From Symbiodinium sp. CCMP2592 (Eukaryota > Sar > Dinophyceae > Suessiales > Symbiodiniaceae), in contig CAJNDT010001001.1 of assembly GCA_905221615.1 (NCBI GenBank), positions 2,109,996 to 2,173,995 on the forward strand: 64,000 nt of DNA, written 5' to 3'. A program made the translations under genes and the position numbers. The notes under the pieces were generated by a model. It made no database searches, was not told the origin of the DNA, and was given only the letters and a program-made list of their open reading frames with translations. Positions within the stretch are counted from its first letter, which is position 1. Each line of letters starts with the position of its first letter. Positions 29,000-38,989 of this stretch are shown piece by piece.

Positions 29000-29822
29000 G
29001 TCGGGATGCCTCGTACATGTCCTGGAAGAGCACCCGACCCAATTCCCAAGCCCCCAAACCCTAAAACCCTAAAGCCGCAAGGCCCTAAACCGCAAACTAC
29101 AGGCCAAAAACCCTAAACCCAAACCCAACAGGTGAGTTGGACGAGGGTTTCATCGTTGCGGCGGCCCTGAGATGCGCGTACGCTTTGCTTCAGGACGGCG
29201 GAGCGTTCCCTTGAGGGGTTAAGGGTTTAGGGTTCAGGGTTTCGGGTTAAGCTTGGGGTACAAAACAGGGCCGAACAAATCATGACATTGCTCCTTGGCG
29301 TTCCTGATCATTCTTATTGCCATTTTCTCAGATCCCTCGTCTCTTTACTACGGCCTGTCTTGAATTCAGCCATTTAGATTATAGGGTTGCTTGAGGGTTC
29401 TATGACTGCTTTGGAAACGTGCTTTACAGGTCTTACAGCCTGTTTCAAGACGGCAAAGGGCTTAGGGTTTGGCGTTGAAGTTTTGCAGCTTGAGCTTTAA
29501 TGTTTGGAGCTTGAACTTGAGGTTTAAGGGTTCTAGGGAGGTTGAAACCTCTAGCATCCATGAGTTTGGGGCCGCAAAAGCAAGCGCGAATCTGAACACG
29601 AAGCGTATTCATGTACTTGTGGCCCTCTGTTCTGTGGTACCTGGACGCTTATGAAATTATTTCCCCCTCTTAAGGACGTCTAAAAGTAACTCACACTAAT
29701 GAAGGGCTATATGGGCTTAACGCAGGAGAGCTTCGAGTTGGAGGTTGAAGAGCTGAGTGCAGATTCGAGTTTCGTGTTCGGGCTTGAGGGTCGGATTTCC
29801 AGTGTTTAGATCTCTTAGGTTC
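29000..29822. other. Unassigned, CCCTAAA words at the left
   Basis: CCCTAAA-like words at 29055-29125 and TTTAGGG words at 29222-29250. A 61-codon + frame at 29469 has no clear acceptor. No gene is supported. Confidence 0.4.
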
Positions 29823-29933
29823 ACCCTAAGGGTCCAAAGGACCCAATAATTAGGTACTCGGCTTTAGGATAGTAGTTATGTAGGTTAAGATTTCGGAGAG
29901 TATATGATAATTGGGTACTTGGACCCTTAGGGT
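29823..29933. mobile_element. Palindromic element
   Basis: Ends ACCCTAAGGGTCCAA and TTGGACCCTTAGGGT (the latter within TACTTGGACCCTTAGGGT), 111 bp. Confidence 0.6.
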
Positions 29934-30349
29934 AAGGTTTGGGAGTTACATCCTGCTGCATATATCAGGCGTATTCCTTGAGAACGGGATCTTGGAAGAT
30001 TTGTGCCTTTACACAATAAAGACACGCAGCAGCGCGCAAGGGCGGACGAAAAGGGTAGTAAGAGGTCACTCATCGGAACAATAATATCGATCAGCCCCAT
30101 ATATTGAATCTATGCATGTATATACGTATGTATGTATGTATGTTCGTATGCATCTATGTGTGCATATACATTACTTGTTCCTGAAGTAGACCCTCGACCT
30201 GTATAGTAAGCCCCCTAAAACCGATTAAAATTGAAACGTGCTGGGATTCCCTGTACATTACTCTTAAGGATTGAGGCTACGGGGTTTCCAACTTTGGGGC
30301 GCCTACTATACTGTATTGGGCCGGAACCCAAGCTAAACCTCTAATTTCC

Positions 30350-30580
30350 TATAACCCGAAACCCCTAAACCCTAAACCCCTAAACCCTAAACCCCTACAC
30401 CCTAAACCCTAAGCTAAACCTCTAATGTCCAGAAGCCTCTGACAGGCCCCGTCCTCTCCAAAGGCGGAGTTCGAGATGGTCGCGGGCTAAGAGGGATGAG
30501 GGGTGTTTAGGGTTTAGGGTTTAGGGCTTTAGGGTTTTAGGGTGTAGGGTTTAGGGTGTAGGGGTTTACGGTTTACAAGT
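30350..30580. repeat. CCCTAAACCCC then TTTAGGG tracts
   Basis: At 30355-30415 there are near-perfect CCCTAAACCCCTAAACC units. At 30508-30580 the orientation is reversed (TTTAGGGTTTAGGGC). A 95-bp unassigned piece lies between. Confidence 0.8.
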
Positions 30581-30878
30581 TTTAGGTCTAGTACTGAGAC
30601 AGATAACATCATATTTGTTGTCTTGTTTTGCCGGGGCGAGCTGGCTACTCGGAACAAGGTTACCTTTCTCGCTGGTGGGATACTGAGGAGCCTTGAAACA
30701 TTTAGGCAGTTCCGGCTTTTCGGTTGGTTCGGATTTAAGTTTGCTTTGTTTGTTGTCTTGGCTGGAGGGTTTGCTGAATCAGGAACACAGTTACCAAATT
30801 GCTGACTTGAGCTTCTGTTGGTTTGGGGATGCAGGCTTCGACCATAAGCCACAACTCTCCGAAGCCCTGAACCCGTAA

Positions 30879-31229
30879 TGCCTCAATACCATAACAGCTG
30901 ATCTCCTGAACCCTACATCTAGACCACTTCCTTAGTAGCTGAGTGGATACACTTTGCACAATTGGGATAACATTAGCCACTAGAAGGCGAAAAGTGTACA
31001 TTTTTTGTGGCTTATGAACTCAGCAACTAAGAGACCACTTCACGGCAAGTTCTCCAGAGGAAGGCGAAGCCGTGCCATACCACAGCCAAAGCGCGGAATC
31101 TCTTTTGCTAAGCCACGTAGCCTGGCTTCTGGAGTATCGCACTTTAACATCTACCTTGTTTTATACCTGTTCCGTGAAGGCACCATCATGACATGCATGC
31201 CTCATTTTTTCCTTGGACACCTCAAATAA
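30879..31229 (+). CDS. Open frame interrupted by a family A element
   Basis: Left of the element the frame reads CLNTITADLLNPTSRPL. Removal of the element and one 10-bp TSD leaves the frame continuing HGKFSRGRRSRAIPQPKRG and FNIYLVLYLFREGTIMTCMP to TAA at 31227. About 80 codons are open. A second frame right of the element (HFTASSPEEGEAVPYHSQS) is also open, so the coding frame is not certain. Confidence 0.4.
30931..31031. mobile_element. TIR element, family A, copy 4 (10-bp TSD)
   Basis: A 101-bp element, CTTAGTAGCTGAGTGG ... CAGCAACTAAG, flanked by perfect AGACCACTTC repeats (30921-30930 and 31032-31041). A TSD of 9-10 bp is typical of Mutator-like (MULE) elements. No transposase is present. 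Confidence 0.9.
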
Positions 31230-31553
31230 GCCCCCTACCTCGCGCGTTGAAAACATTGGCATTTCCAAAAGCAGCTCGCATAAGCAGCCCTTCACCCGCG
31301 ACCCAAGAACTCCGAACAGAGTAAGGTTTTGCAAGAGCAATGAAGACTAAGAAGATTTATGGTAGGTTGTTTGTGGCCTAGTGTCGATAGCAGAGGTTAA
31401 GCTGTATAGCGATAGTTTAGTGTTTCGTGGATTTCATGGTATTCCTTGTTATAGTGATGTGATGGTAAGGGTAAGAGTTCATGGTAGTCCTTCTGGTCGA
31501 AGCCTAGGCGATCCTAAACACCAAGCCCAAACCCCGAACCGTAAACCCCAAAA

Positions 31554-31844
31554 TTGGGATGCTTCAGAGGATCTGAAACAGAAGCGCCTTTCACATCGCT
31601 TTTAAGCACGACAGACGGTTTGGGGTGTAGGACCCATTATAGTAAACCCTACACGTCGCTTGAAGGGCAAAAAACCGTACTTGAAATCGCCCACCATCAG
31701 GTGAACTGCTTGCTGGACAGCACCCTCGCCGTGCTGGCTACCATTCGGCCGTGGAGGGCTGCAGGGATTGCTGGGGATAGGAACCACTTGGCTTTAGGAT
31801 GGGTTACGCGTGAGTTATACGAGACAGGGCACGACGTTAACTAA
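31554..31844 (+). CDS. Possible exon
   Basis: The frame reads TVLEIAHHQVNCLLDSTLAV and continues LATIRPWRAAGIAGDRNHLA to TAA. The central part is GC-rich. A minus frame overlaps. No domain is recognised. Confidence 0.3.
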   Translation: MGCFRGSETEAPFTSLLSTTDGLGCRTHYSKPYTSLEGQKTVLEIAHHQVNCLLDSTLAVLATIRPWRAAGIAGDRNHLALGWVTRELYETGHDVN

Positions 31845-32861
31845 CGGCAACCTACTTTGTGGACCGTCCTTTACGATTTCGTTACTCGGATTTAGTACAA
31901 GGACCCATTAGGACCCTTACCAAAAGTAGGATATGGGAAACCCTAAGCCCGAAACCCTTCAATCGGTTAAGGTCAGGGTTTCTGGACCTTCCTTTCGAAA
32001 CCGAAGTTCCTGACAGCTAGGTGTTCTGTCAGTTCTTATACGGGGGCTCTGCAGGGGGTCCCGGTCCCCCGAAACCGACAGCTTGGAGCCGTCCTGGCTT
32101 TCTTGAGCCCGACATTTGGGGGTTATAGGACAGGACCAGCGTTGCTGAATCAGGTTCCTACATTCGAGCCTCTTCCCGAAAGCTAAAGCCCCATAAAGGA
32201 ACCAAGGCCCCTATATTATAGAAACCTTATAGCAAGCTTATGGTAGCCCTCATAGAATCCCTTGAACCCCTCTTCAACAATAGTACGCCTTGGGGCGCCC
32301 GGAGTTGTCGGCCAACCCCCTCTTCCATAAGATAAGCATATAGTAGGTAACCTTTAACCTTTTTTGGGTACAGTAGTATAGCCCCTATATAATCCCTGTA
32401 TGACCAAAAAAGTTAACCTTTAGTCCCCCATGATACAGTGAAAACCCTGTATAAGAACCCCGTTCGGCGAGAGTAGGGTACCCTAAGGTTCTTAATTTCC
32501 ATTACAGGTGATTTTGCCGTTCGAGCAGCTAGGGTAGGCTCAGGTTCTTAACCACGTTCTTATCCGGACCGAGGGTGGATGGGCCATGGGGGTCTGGAAA
32601 ATTTAGTTTTCAATTCTAAATTTCCACAGCTCCTCGAAAGGACTCGGGGCAGAGGGCATGGCCAGAGACCCCCAGAAAATTTACTTTTGGATTCTAAATT
32701 TCCTTGTGGGGGTGGATGGTCCATGGTTGTGGCTTGGGCCGGGGACCAGGAGGCTGGTGTGGAAAATTTAGATTTCAATTCTAAATTTCCACAGTTTGGT
32801 GGCAAGGGGCTCTGTTTCAGTGGAATACGAGCTGCGGGCTGGCAGCCCGCAGCGGCATGAC

Positions 32862-32926
32862 ACCCCCGGGGATTGAAACAAAGCCTTTCCCCTGTAGGGC
32901 CTATGCAGAACCACTGCGCTGTGGGG
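32862..32926 (-). ncRNA. tRNA-like segment (A/B boxes), copy 1
   Basis: On the minus strand, AGCGCAGTGGTTCTGC resembles a pol III A box and GTTTCAATCCC a B box, about 42 bases apart as in a tRNA. The T stem does not pair well and no intact acceptor stem is seen, so it is a tRNA-derived (SINE-like) segment at most. Confidence 0.4.
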
Positions 32927-33182
32927 AGGCTTTTTTGCCATCTGTTTTCTCCCCACCTCTGGACGTTGGTGTTTTTTGTGGTTTGGAGCGCGGAAATTTA
33001 CTTTCGGATTCTAAATTTCCTGACGCCGTTTGTGTGGGTCAGAGGCCACAGGGCCAGGAAGGGGCTGGTGTAGAAAATTTAGATTCCAATTCTAAATTTC
33101 CACGTTTTGGTGGCAAGGGGCTTTGTTTCGGTGTCCAGGAGGCCTGGGAAATTTAGAATTCAATTCTAAGTTTTAGAATACT

Positions 33183-33249
33183 GGCACCTCTGGGGATTGA
33201 AACACGGACATTTGCCTCCAGAACCCATGCACAACCACCGCGCTGTGGC
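33183..33249 (-). ncRNA. tRNA-like segment (A/B boxes), copy 2
   Basis: The same arrangement as copy 1: AGCGCGGTGGTTGTGC, then GTTTCAATCCC on the minus strand. The two copies share both boxes and differ between them. Confidence 0.4.
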
Positions 33250-33663
33250 ATGATTGCTGTTGCTCATCGATCATACAATCTTCATGTTTGGGCACAAGAT
33301 TTCTTGATGTGGAAGGTTGGGAAAATTTAGTTTTCGATTCTAAATTTCCTTGATGAGGGAAAGCACCCAAAAAAATAAGAACCTGACCCGAAAAAACTAG
33401 TGTACCCTAAGGTTCTTAATATTGAGGCAACTTGAATTTGGTGAATTCCGCCTTGGGTAGGGGCTCAGGTTCTTAAACAATGGGTTCTTGTACAGTATTT
33501 TCACTGTACCCGACAAGTAGGACAAGCGACATCGGCGTTGCTTTGGCCATTGTTTTGAGTCTGGGGGCGAAGGTATTGTTGGGGTTGGTCGGTGGTCGTA
33601 GATAGCTTTCAAGCCCAGAAACTTGTGGAGGGGTAACTGAACGCAGGACCTGCATAAGGTCCA

Positions 33664-33755
33664 GCTGGGTGGTTGTCAGAACTATGGTCCTTTTCCGGGT
33701 ACCTTAAATAATTGGTGCCGTATCATATTGAGGACCCAACAAGGGAGCCAGATTG
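33664..33755. mobile_element. Truncated family F element
   Basis: The left end GGGTGGTTGTCAGAACTATG and the centre GGTGCCGTATCATATTGAGG are present. The right arm TTGACAACCACCC is missing after GGACCCAACAAGGGAGCC. Confidence 0.7.
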
Positions 33756-34020
33756 CTGGCTCCGCAAAAACAACCCCAGATGCGCTTGCACCAGTGTCCG
33801 CAAAGAGTCCTGAATACAAACTGTTCCTATGTAGGAACCTGATTAAGAAACCTTGGGCCTTTATTAGGGTTCCTTGTATGAATCCTACTATCTTGGGGTT
33901 ATAGGACCAGGTTTCTCAATCAGGTTCCTACGTTACCGTTAACGTCCTGGTTGGGATGTGGGGGTTCCAGATGCTGGGAGGCTTTCTCTCGTTCCGCGCT
34001 CCGCCGCGGCTGTGAATTGG
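33756..34020 (+). CDS. Open frame interrupted by a family H element
   Basis: The left part reads AGSAKTTPDALAPVSAKSPE and YKLFL up to 33833. With the H element and one TA removed it continues for about 40 codons (WLGCGGSRCWEAFSRSALRR). Without keeping TA another frame (VTVNVLVGMWGFQMLGGF) is open too. A GTGAGTG donor-like site lies at 34019. Confidence 0.4.
33834..33928. mobile_element. TIR element, family H, copy 1 (TA TSD)
   Basis: Ends GGAACCTGATTAAGAAACC and GGTTTCTCAATCAGGTTCC, with TA on both sides, 95 bp. A complete copy is at 40983 and a fragment at about 32108-32155. Confidence 0.85.
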
Positions 34021-34042
34021 TGAGTGTGAATGTGTGACAGTC

Positions 34043-34156
34043 CCTAAGGACGAAATGAACCCTAAACGGGTTTAAGGGTCATATACCATATAGGGATTCC
34101 TTCTATATGGATGTAGGGCCCCTACTTTTACAGAAAGGGACGCTTGGTCTTTTAAG
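34043..34156. mobile_element. TIR element, family D, copy 4
   Basis: CCTAAGGACGAAATGAACCC ... CTTGGTCTTTTAAG. It has the usual core and a small insertion near the right end. The flanks differ. Confidence 0.75.
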
Positions 34157-34641
34157 AATGTGTCACAGTGTGACATCGTGGGAAGCGTCACTCCGCCCTG
34201 CTCAGTTTCGTGTACGCTGCTCCAATAACAGGGACCACAGTTCCTACTATCCGGTTTGGGGTTTAGGGCTTAAGGGATAGAGTGTAACATGCCCCGAAAC
34301 CTAGATAGACCGACGGACCAAGTGCCTGGCGGTCTTCTTTAACTTTAACTCCCAACATGCTCGACAAGCCGTAGGCGCCCTCTTAAGACGCCTACTGGTA
34401 TCTGTCAAAGTAACCCGGATCTGCCAGGGCCCCTTTAGATTTTACGTTGGGGTTTGGATTTATTATCAGGAAACTCCACTAACCAAAAGCGTAAACCCCG
34501 AAACCCCAAAGCATCAAAGCGCTCAACCCCCCGATCAATTTAGAACCATCACAGAGCCCTGAAAGGAACCCTCGAAGGAACCCTAAACCGTAAAGCCTAA
34601 ACTCACGTAACAGCGAGACCCTAAACTGGGAGCACTCATAT

Positions 34642-34732
34642 GGGAGTCTCCGAAAATAGGGATATTATAATGATCCTACTATTTAAGCACCATGTTCGGT
34701 TCCCCTATTTCCGGAAACTCCCATGTGCAAGC
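34642..34732. mobile_element. TIR element, family E, copy
   Basis: Ends GGGAGTCTCCGAAAATAGGG and CCCTATTTCCGGAAACTCCC, 91 bp, with ATAT/ATGT at the outer edges. It is followed by an open frame ASKPTPGQSTADPGQAVKFQ. Confidence 0.8.
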
Positions 34733-35139
34733 AAGCCCACGCCAGGTCAGTCGACTGCTGACCCGGGTCAGGCCGTGAAGTTTCAGTTTAGGGTTTGCCG
34801 TGTAAGGCTTGAAAGCTTGTTGGGGGGGTTTAAGTTTTCGGGTCTACGCGTTTGGGGTGCAGAGTTTTTAGGGTGCCGAGTGTATGTTGTTTTAGAGGTT
34901 TAGGGGAAAGGGTTGGAGTTATAGGGGTTGTAACTGTTCCTTAGGATTCGGGGAGTTTCGAGGTGCAATATGGCGGCCTTCGCGTTTCAAAAATTAGGTG
35001 TAGGATTAGTTTTTGACTGCTGATTAGGTCAGGATTTGCAGTATGAGCGGGCTTTACAGGGCACAGGGATGTAGACTTGAAGTTTTAGGGTCTACGACTT
35101 TGTTGTGGGGTGCAGGGTTTAGCGTCAGAACACGCCTAA

Positions 35140-35511
35140 AAGATCGCATCCAGCTGTTATGCACACTGTTATACGACTCCATTGCGGTTATATTACCCTG
35201 CAAAACTCTACATGTTAGATGGAAGGACCCTTTCCGGCAGTTTTACGGCTAGGCGATGCAGTTTTCGCAAGAACCAACAGAAAGAGCATTCAGCCACTTG
35301 CAATTCTGGCACTTATTCTAAGCCAGTAACACACGAGATTCAAGATCCTACGGTTGATGATATAAATCCTGCATTACCCACAATAGGGAATATACCATAA
35401 CTCCCATAGTTTAGGGTCCTTAAGGTAATGCAGGATTTAGATCATCAGCCGTATCTTCGGCAGCCTTGAACCTCGGTTGGAGGGTTCCATGCGGTGTTTT
35501 ATGGCTTCTTG
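35140..35511 (+). CDS. Open frame interrupted by a family C element
   Basis: 35140-35350 is open for 70 codons (LRLYYPAKLYMLDGRTLSGS, then SATCNSGTYSKPVTHEIQDP). Deleting the C element and one TA (103 bases, not a multiple of three) joins it to IFGSLEPRLEGSMRCFMASC and TGA. The total is about 90 codons. No domain is recognised. A further + frame (35494-35700) begins in the last bases and may be the next exon in another frame. Confidence 0.5.
35351..35451. mobile_element. TIR element, family C, copy 4 (TA TSD)
   Basis: A 101-bp element, CGGTTGATGATATAAATCC ... GGATTTAGATCATCAGCCG, flanked by TA (35349-35350 and 35452-35453). Inner pairing includes TGCATTACC/GGTAATGCA. Confidence 0.9.
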
Positions 35512-35719
35512 CTGAATTTCAGCAGGTCGTCGGTTCGGCACCCCAAAAGGACATCGGATGACCCGCAGTATCAGCATTTTGCAGGGTTACGTACTCTCTT
35601 CGGCTTTATTATCAGGACAGCTATATGGGATGCCCCTCTCCAATTTTTCGCTTATGTGCAATTGTGGTCCCCTGGTTTGTTCTTCGAACATGGGGTTTAG
35701 GGGAAAGTTCAAGGGATTT

Positions 35720-37440
35720 AGGTTTGTAGGGTTCTAGAGTTTAGGGTTTAGAGGCGAGATTTAAGTTGTAGTTTTATCTGCTATTTGGTTGTAATTCCAC
35801 TTAGTGTCGGGTGGTTTAGGGCCGGAGTGCGAGAGGAACTGCGGGCCATTCAATTGCGCTTGCGTCGTGGTCTCAGCAATGGCTGTTTAGACTTTGGGCT
35901 TGGGAGTTAGGGTAGGGCAGAGGTTTGGATTGATGAGACTGGTTTTGCCTACACCGTTTGATAATTTGGGTACACACACACAAGTGCCGACAGAGAACTC
36001 ATAGAGGCCATACACAAGTAGGTTCTGGTTGGCACCCTAAACCTAAACCGGTACTGGTTGGTCTAGTGTGGGGCTTCGGGGGGCTCTCGGTTCAAAGGGG
36101 TGACTGTGTTGGGTTTTGCTGCTTCGTTCAGTAGTCGGTTGGGATTTCCGGGTGGCGGTGGGTGCAGACCACCTGGGCTTCGAGTCGCAGGGCGTGGTGT
36201 AACCTAGAATCCTACATCGTGACCAAGATCATTCCTTCGGGCTCCTGATTGTGGCGATACCATAATATACCACCAAACCCGATTCTATTCAGTAGGGCGC
36301 ATGTTGTTGGGGTGTCGGGGTGGGGCACTTCCAGATTTGAAAGATCCTTCGGTGAAGGCTCTTGTGTGTGTGTGTTGTGTATGTTCTTCTTGTTTGGTTT
36401 ATTAGGGTCTTGCAGAGACTTGTTGCGTACCTTCGAAAGGGAGTAGAGAAATCTAGATGCCATAAATAATTCTGTGATCATCTGTGATCCATGCCGTGAG
36501 AATGCCCATACCTAAAATTTTAAAACCGCGCTCCATTGGGACTCATTTCAACTTCTCATACCTCCAAACTTCAAGCTCCGGGTTTAGGGGTTTAGGGTTT
36601 TGGATTTAAGGGGTTTAGGGTTTATAAGGGTTTCTGTCTAGGGTTGAGGGAAGCTCAAAATCCTAAACCCTAAACCCTAAAACACCTAAACCCCGGAATA
36701 ACCGCGCACCAGGGCTTGAAGATATTGCAGCTGATGGGTCCTGCCGGCGGATTCATGGGACCCTTTCGTTACACGAGTTGATTGCTTTGCGGGATACCTA
36801 CCTTAGTAACCCTTTGACTTTTTGGGGTTTATAAAATCCGACCATAATTCAAACGTCCTATCATATAGTTGAAAAGGTTAACCTGTTTTGGGGCTAGGGT
36901 ACTCAACCCCTAAGTTGAAGGGTTTCTTAAGGCCTCTGGCAGGGTTCCGTAAAATAGGGGTTTAGGGTTTGATGCATTGCGTTGCTCGCAGACAGTTGTT
37001 GTTTAAAGGTTAAACTTCAAAGCACAAGTCCTAAGTGCAAATCGTATGCCGCTATAGTCCTTGTACAACTCTAGAAGAAATTTCCGCAGCACCTTATTCT
37101 AATCGAGGAGCTCAAGGCGCTCCGCCGAATAGAGCTTGCTGACCTAAGCCCAGCAACGGAAGCACTTGACCATTTTGTCTGCGCCTGAAACCCTTAAGTA
37201 TTTCGTGGTTCGGGGTTGATTAAGAGTTTCGGGTTGTAGGGGTTGTTCAAGGGTTGTTTAGGGGTTTCGTAGGGGTTGCTTAGGAGTCGCTTAGGGGTTG
37301 CTTAGGGGTTTGAGGGGCTCAGAGGTTTAGGGGTCAAGGGGTTTAGGGGTTGTTTAGGGGTGGGTTAGGGTTGTTTGGGGGTTTGAAAGTGGGTGCGCTC
37401 ATTTGTTGGTAGCGGGATGGCTTGCAAATGCCTAATGATA
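35720..37440. other. Mostly unassigned, TTTAGGG words
   Basis: TTTAGGG-like words at 35690-35760 and 36577-36710, CCCTAAACCC near 36665, and a run of GGGGTTGCTTAGGGG units at 37230-37380. Frames at 36212-36481 are open on both strands and cannot be assigned. Confidence 0.4.
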
Positions 37441-38845
37441 CCGGCATCACTCACTTAAAGAATGGACGGAAGGGATGTTGATATCTGCGCAGTGGATGCT
37501 GCCCTCCAGCACCGCCTTGGCGTGGTGAGTTTGGATCTCGTCTGCAACTCGTTTTGAGTTGCTGGAGGTGAACCTCCGGGCTATGATCAGATGGTAGTGT
37601 GTCAGGACGTCTCGTGGGCAAAAAGGGAGAGGCACATACCCCGCGCGAAGTGTATTTCCTGCAAGCGGGATGTGGCCACGTCTTAGGTGGGAGATTTCTC
37701 TACACTTGTTGTTTTACTTGCTGCTGGTAATGCCTGAGCAAGCGCATGGGTGTATTTTCAAGTGGTTACAAGAAGCCACGGCCATCGTTTTTCATTACCA
37801 AAACGGACATCGAAGGAGCTGTATCTTGTGGGCATTCATTTGCTGAGACCTTTCTTTTGTTGTCCATGAATAGGTTCGGATTGTGTATGATTGGGTAGAT
37901 TTGGGTTGTGCAGAAGATGCTGTTGCTGTAATGTGATTGGTGTTGCGGCTTGTAGAGAATGTGTGGCTTCGTGTAAAGCCGCTGGCTGTCCTCCCATGGT
38001 ACTTGGACCCTTTGGGCTTGCCGTCCTTTTCGCAGCTCTGGTCGCTTCAATCTACTTGTAGGTTGGCGTCCTTGCAGCAAGTGCGCGTATGACGATCAGC
38101 CAAAGAGTTTTTGTTCTCCTCTGCTTCAATATGCAAGCACGACTAAACTTCCCAATGTGAAGCCCCAAAAGACAAAATGAAATCCAAGACTATCCAAGAC
38201 TTTTGATTTCAACCAAATATCTCTCTACCCCAAACACAGCACTTTCCCAATACAAAATCTCAATGCAGAATCGGAGGTTCTGGTTGGTTAGGTACATCCC
38301 GAGTCTCTCAACCTCCCCGTCCTAGGACCTCAAACTGTAAACCCTTCAACCCTGAACCCCAAAACCCCAAGCACCAAAACCCTAAAGCCTACATCCATAA
38401 AACCTTCACCCTAAACCCTTAAACCCTGAACTCCTGAAAATGAACCCAGAACCTAAGCCCACTCATAACAGGTGCGGTGCTTGACCGGCGCCGTGACACT
38501 CCTGGAGCCACCTCCCCAGAAGCACCCCTACATTAAAGTCCACCAACAGTATGATAGGAACCCTGGCAAACCCCGCATCATGTAGGTCGTGGTCGGAATC
38601 TGAAGTCATGAGGTTGCGCTGGTTTTCATACTCTGGACATTGATTCATGGGTCCCGCATTGGACGGCCTTGCTTGATACACGAATCCCTGTGACAAGTTC
38701 TTGTTCAGGTAAGGGGTGTTACTCGTCAGCGATCTACATGAAGGGTCTCCTTTCACAAGCTGCTTTCGGGTGGAGTTTCGACGCATGGGTGCAAGGCTTA
38801 CACTGGGATTGTGAAACTGGATTTGGGTCTGTGAACTCAGAAGTT
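37441..38845. other. Unassigned; long minus frames
   Basis: Minus-strand frames of 62-107 codons occur at 37447-37635, 37766-38080 and 38463-38786, and shorter + frames overlap. None shows a recognisable motif or a convincing splice pattern. CCCTAAA-like words occur at 38340-38430. Confidence 0.3.
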
Positions 38846-38847
38846 TA

Positions 38848-38936
38848 CCCTTAGGCTCTATAAGGACTCATATTTTAAAGCTTTTGGGCCCAAAGACCAT
38901 ACTATATAAGGCTTTTGGGCTATGTTGAGCCCTAGG
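38848..38936. mobile_element. TIR element, family G, copy 3, inverted
   Basis: CCCTTAGGCTC ... GAGCCCTAGG, with the core GGGCCCAAAGACCATACTAT. Flanks are TTA and TCA (a TWA-like TSD with one change). Confidence 0.8.
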
Positions 38937-38989
38937 TCAGGTTGCGGTCTTGCTTAACGTTTCTATAGGATCTAGGGTTTTGGGTGTAC

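Larger units (their letters stand above)
32675..33319. repeat. Two tandem units of about 317 bp
   Basis: The order palindrome (ACTTTYGGATTC centre), palindrome (AGATTYCAATTC centre), GGTGGCAAGGGGCT, tRNA-like box is repeated with offsets of 317, 312 and 321 bp. Unit 1 also has a 10-bp-stem hairpin at 32831-32853. Confidence 0.8.
32596..33349. repeat. Seven copies of a 30-bp imperfect palindrome
   Basis: GGAAAATTTAG-TTTTC-AATT-CTAAATTTCC-like units at about 32596, 32675, 32761, 32992, 33073, 33146 and 33320. All are in the same orientation by their asymmetric centres. Confidence 0.9.
32436..33506. mobile_element. 1071-bp TIR element with TA TSD and internal repeats
   Basis: Ends CAGTGAAAACCCTGTATAAG and the inverse of CAGTGAAAATACTGTACAAG (25 of 28 bases), flanked by TA (32434-32435 and 33507-33508). 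The K copies at 20175 and 443 give the empty site CCATGATACCC. Subterminal words CCTAAGGTTCTTAA and CTCAGGTTCTTAA occur near both ends. It has no transposase-length frame. TA targets and CAGTG ends fit Tc1/mariner-type elements, by inference. Confidence 0.85.
32337..33521. mobile_element. Family K copy 3, split by a TA element
   Basis: The left part (TAGTAGGTAACC ... TTTAGTCCCCCATGA) and right part (CCCGACAAGTAGG, 33509-33521) together match the K copies at 443 and 20175. They are separated by the 1071-bp insertion. Confidence 0.75.

Noticed and set aside
28648..29072. Tyr/Ile-rich ORFs on both strands
   Set aside because: Translation of the TA microsatellite.
32862..33249. Functional tRNA genes
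   Set aside because: A- and B-box-like words are present, but the T stem and acceptor stem do not pair, so at most they are tRNA-derived.
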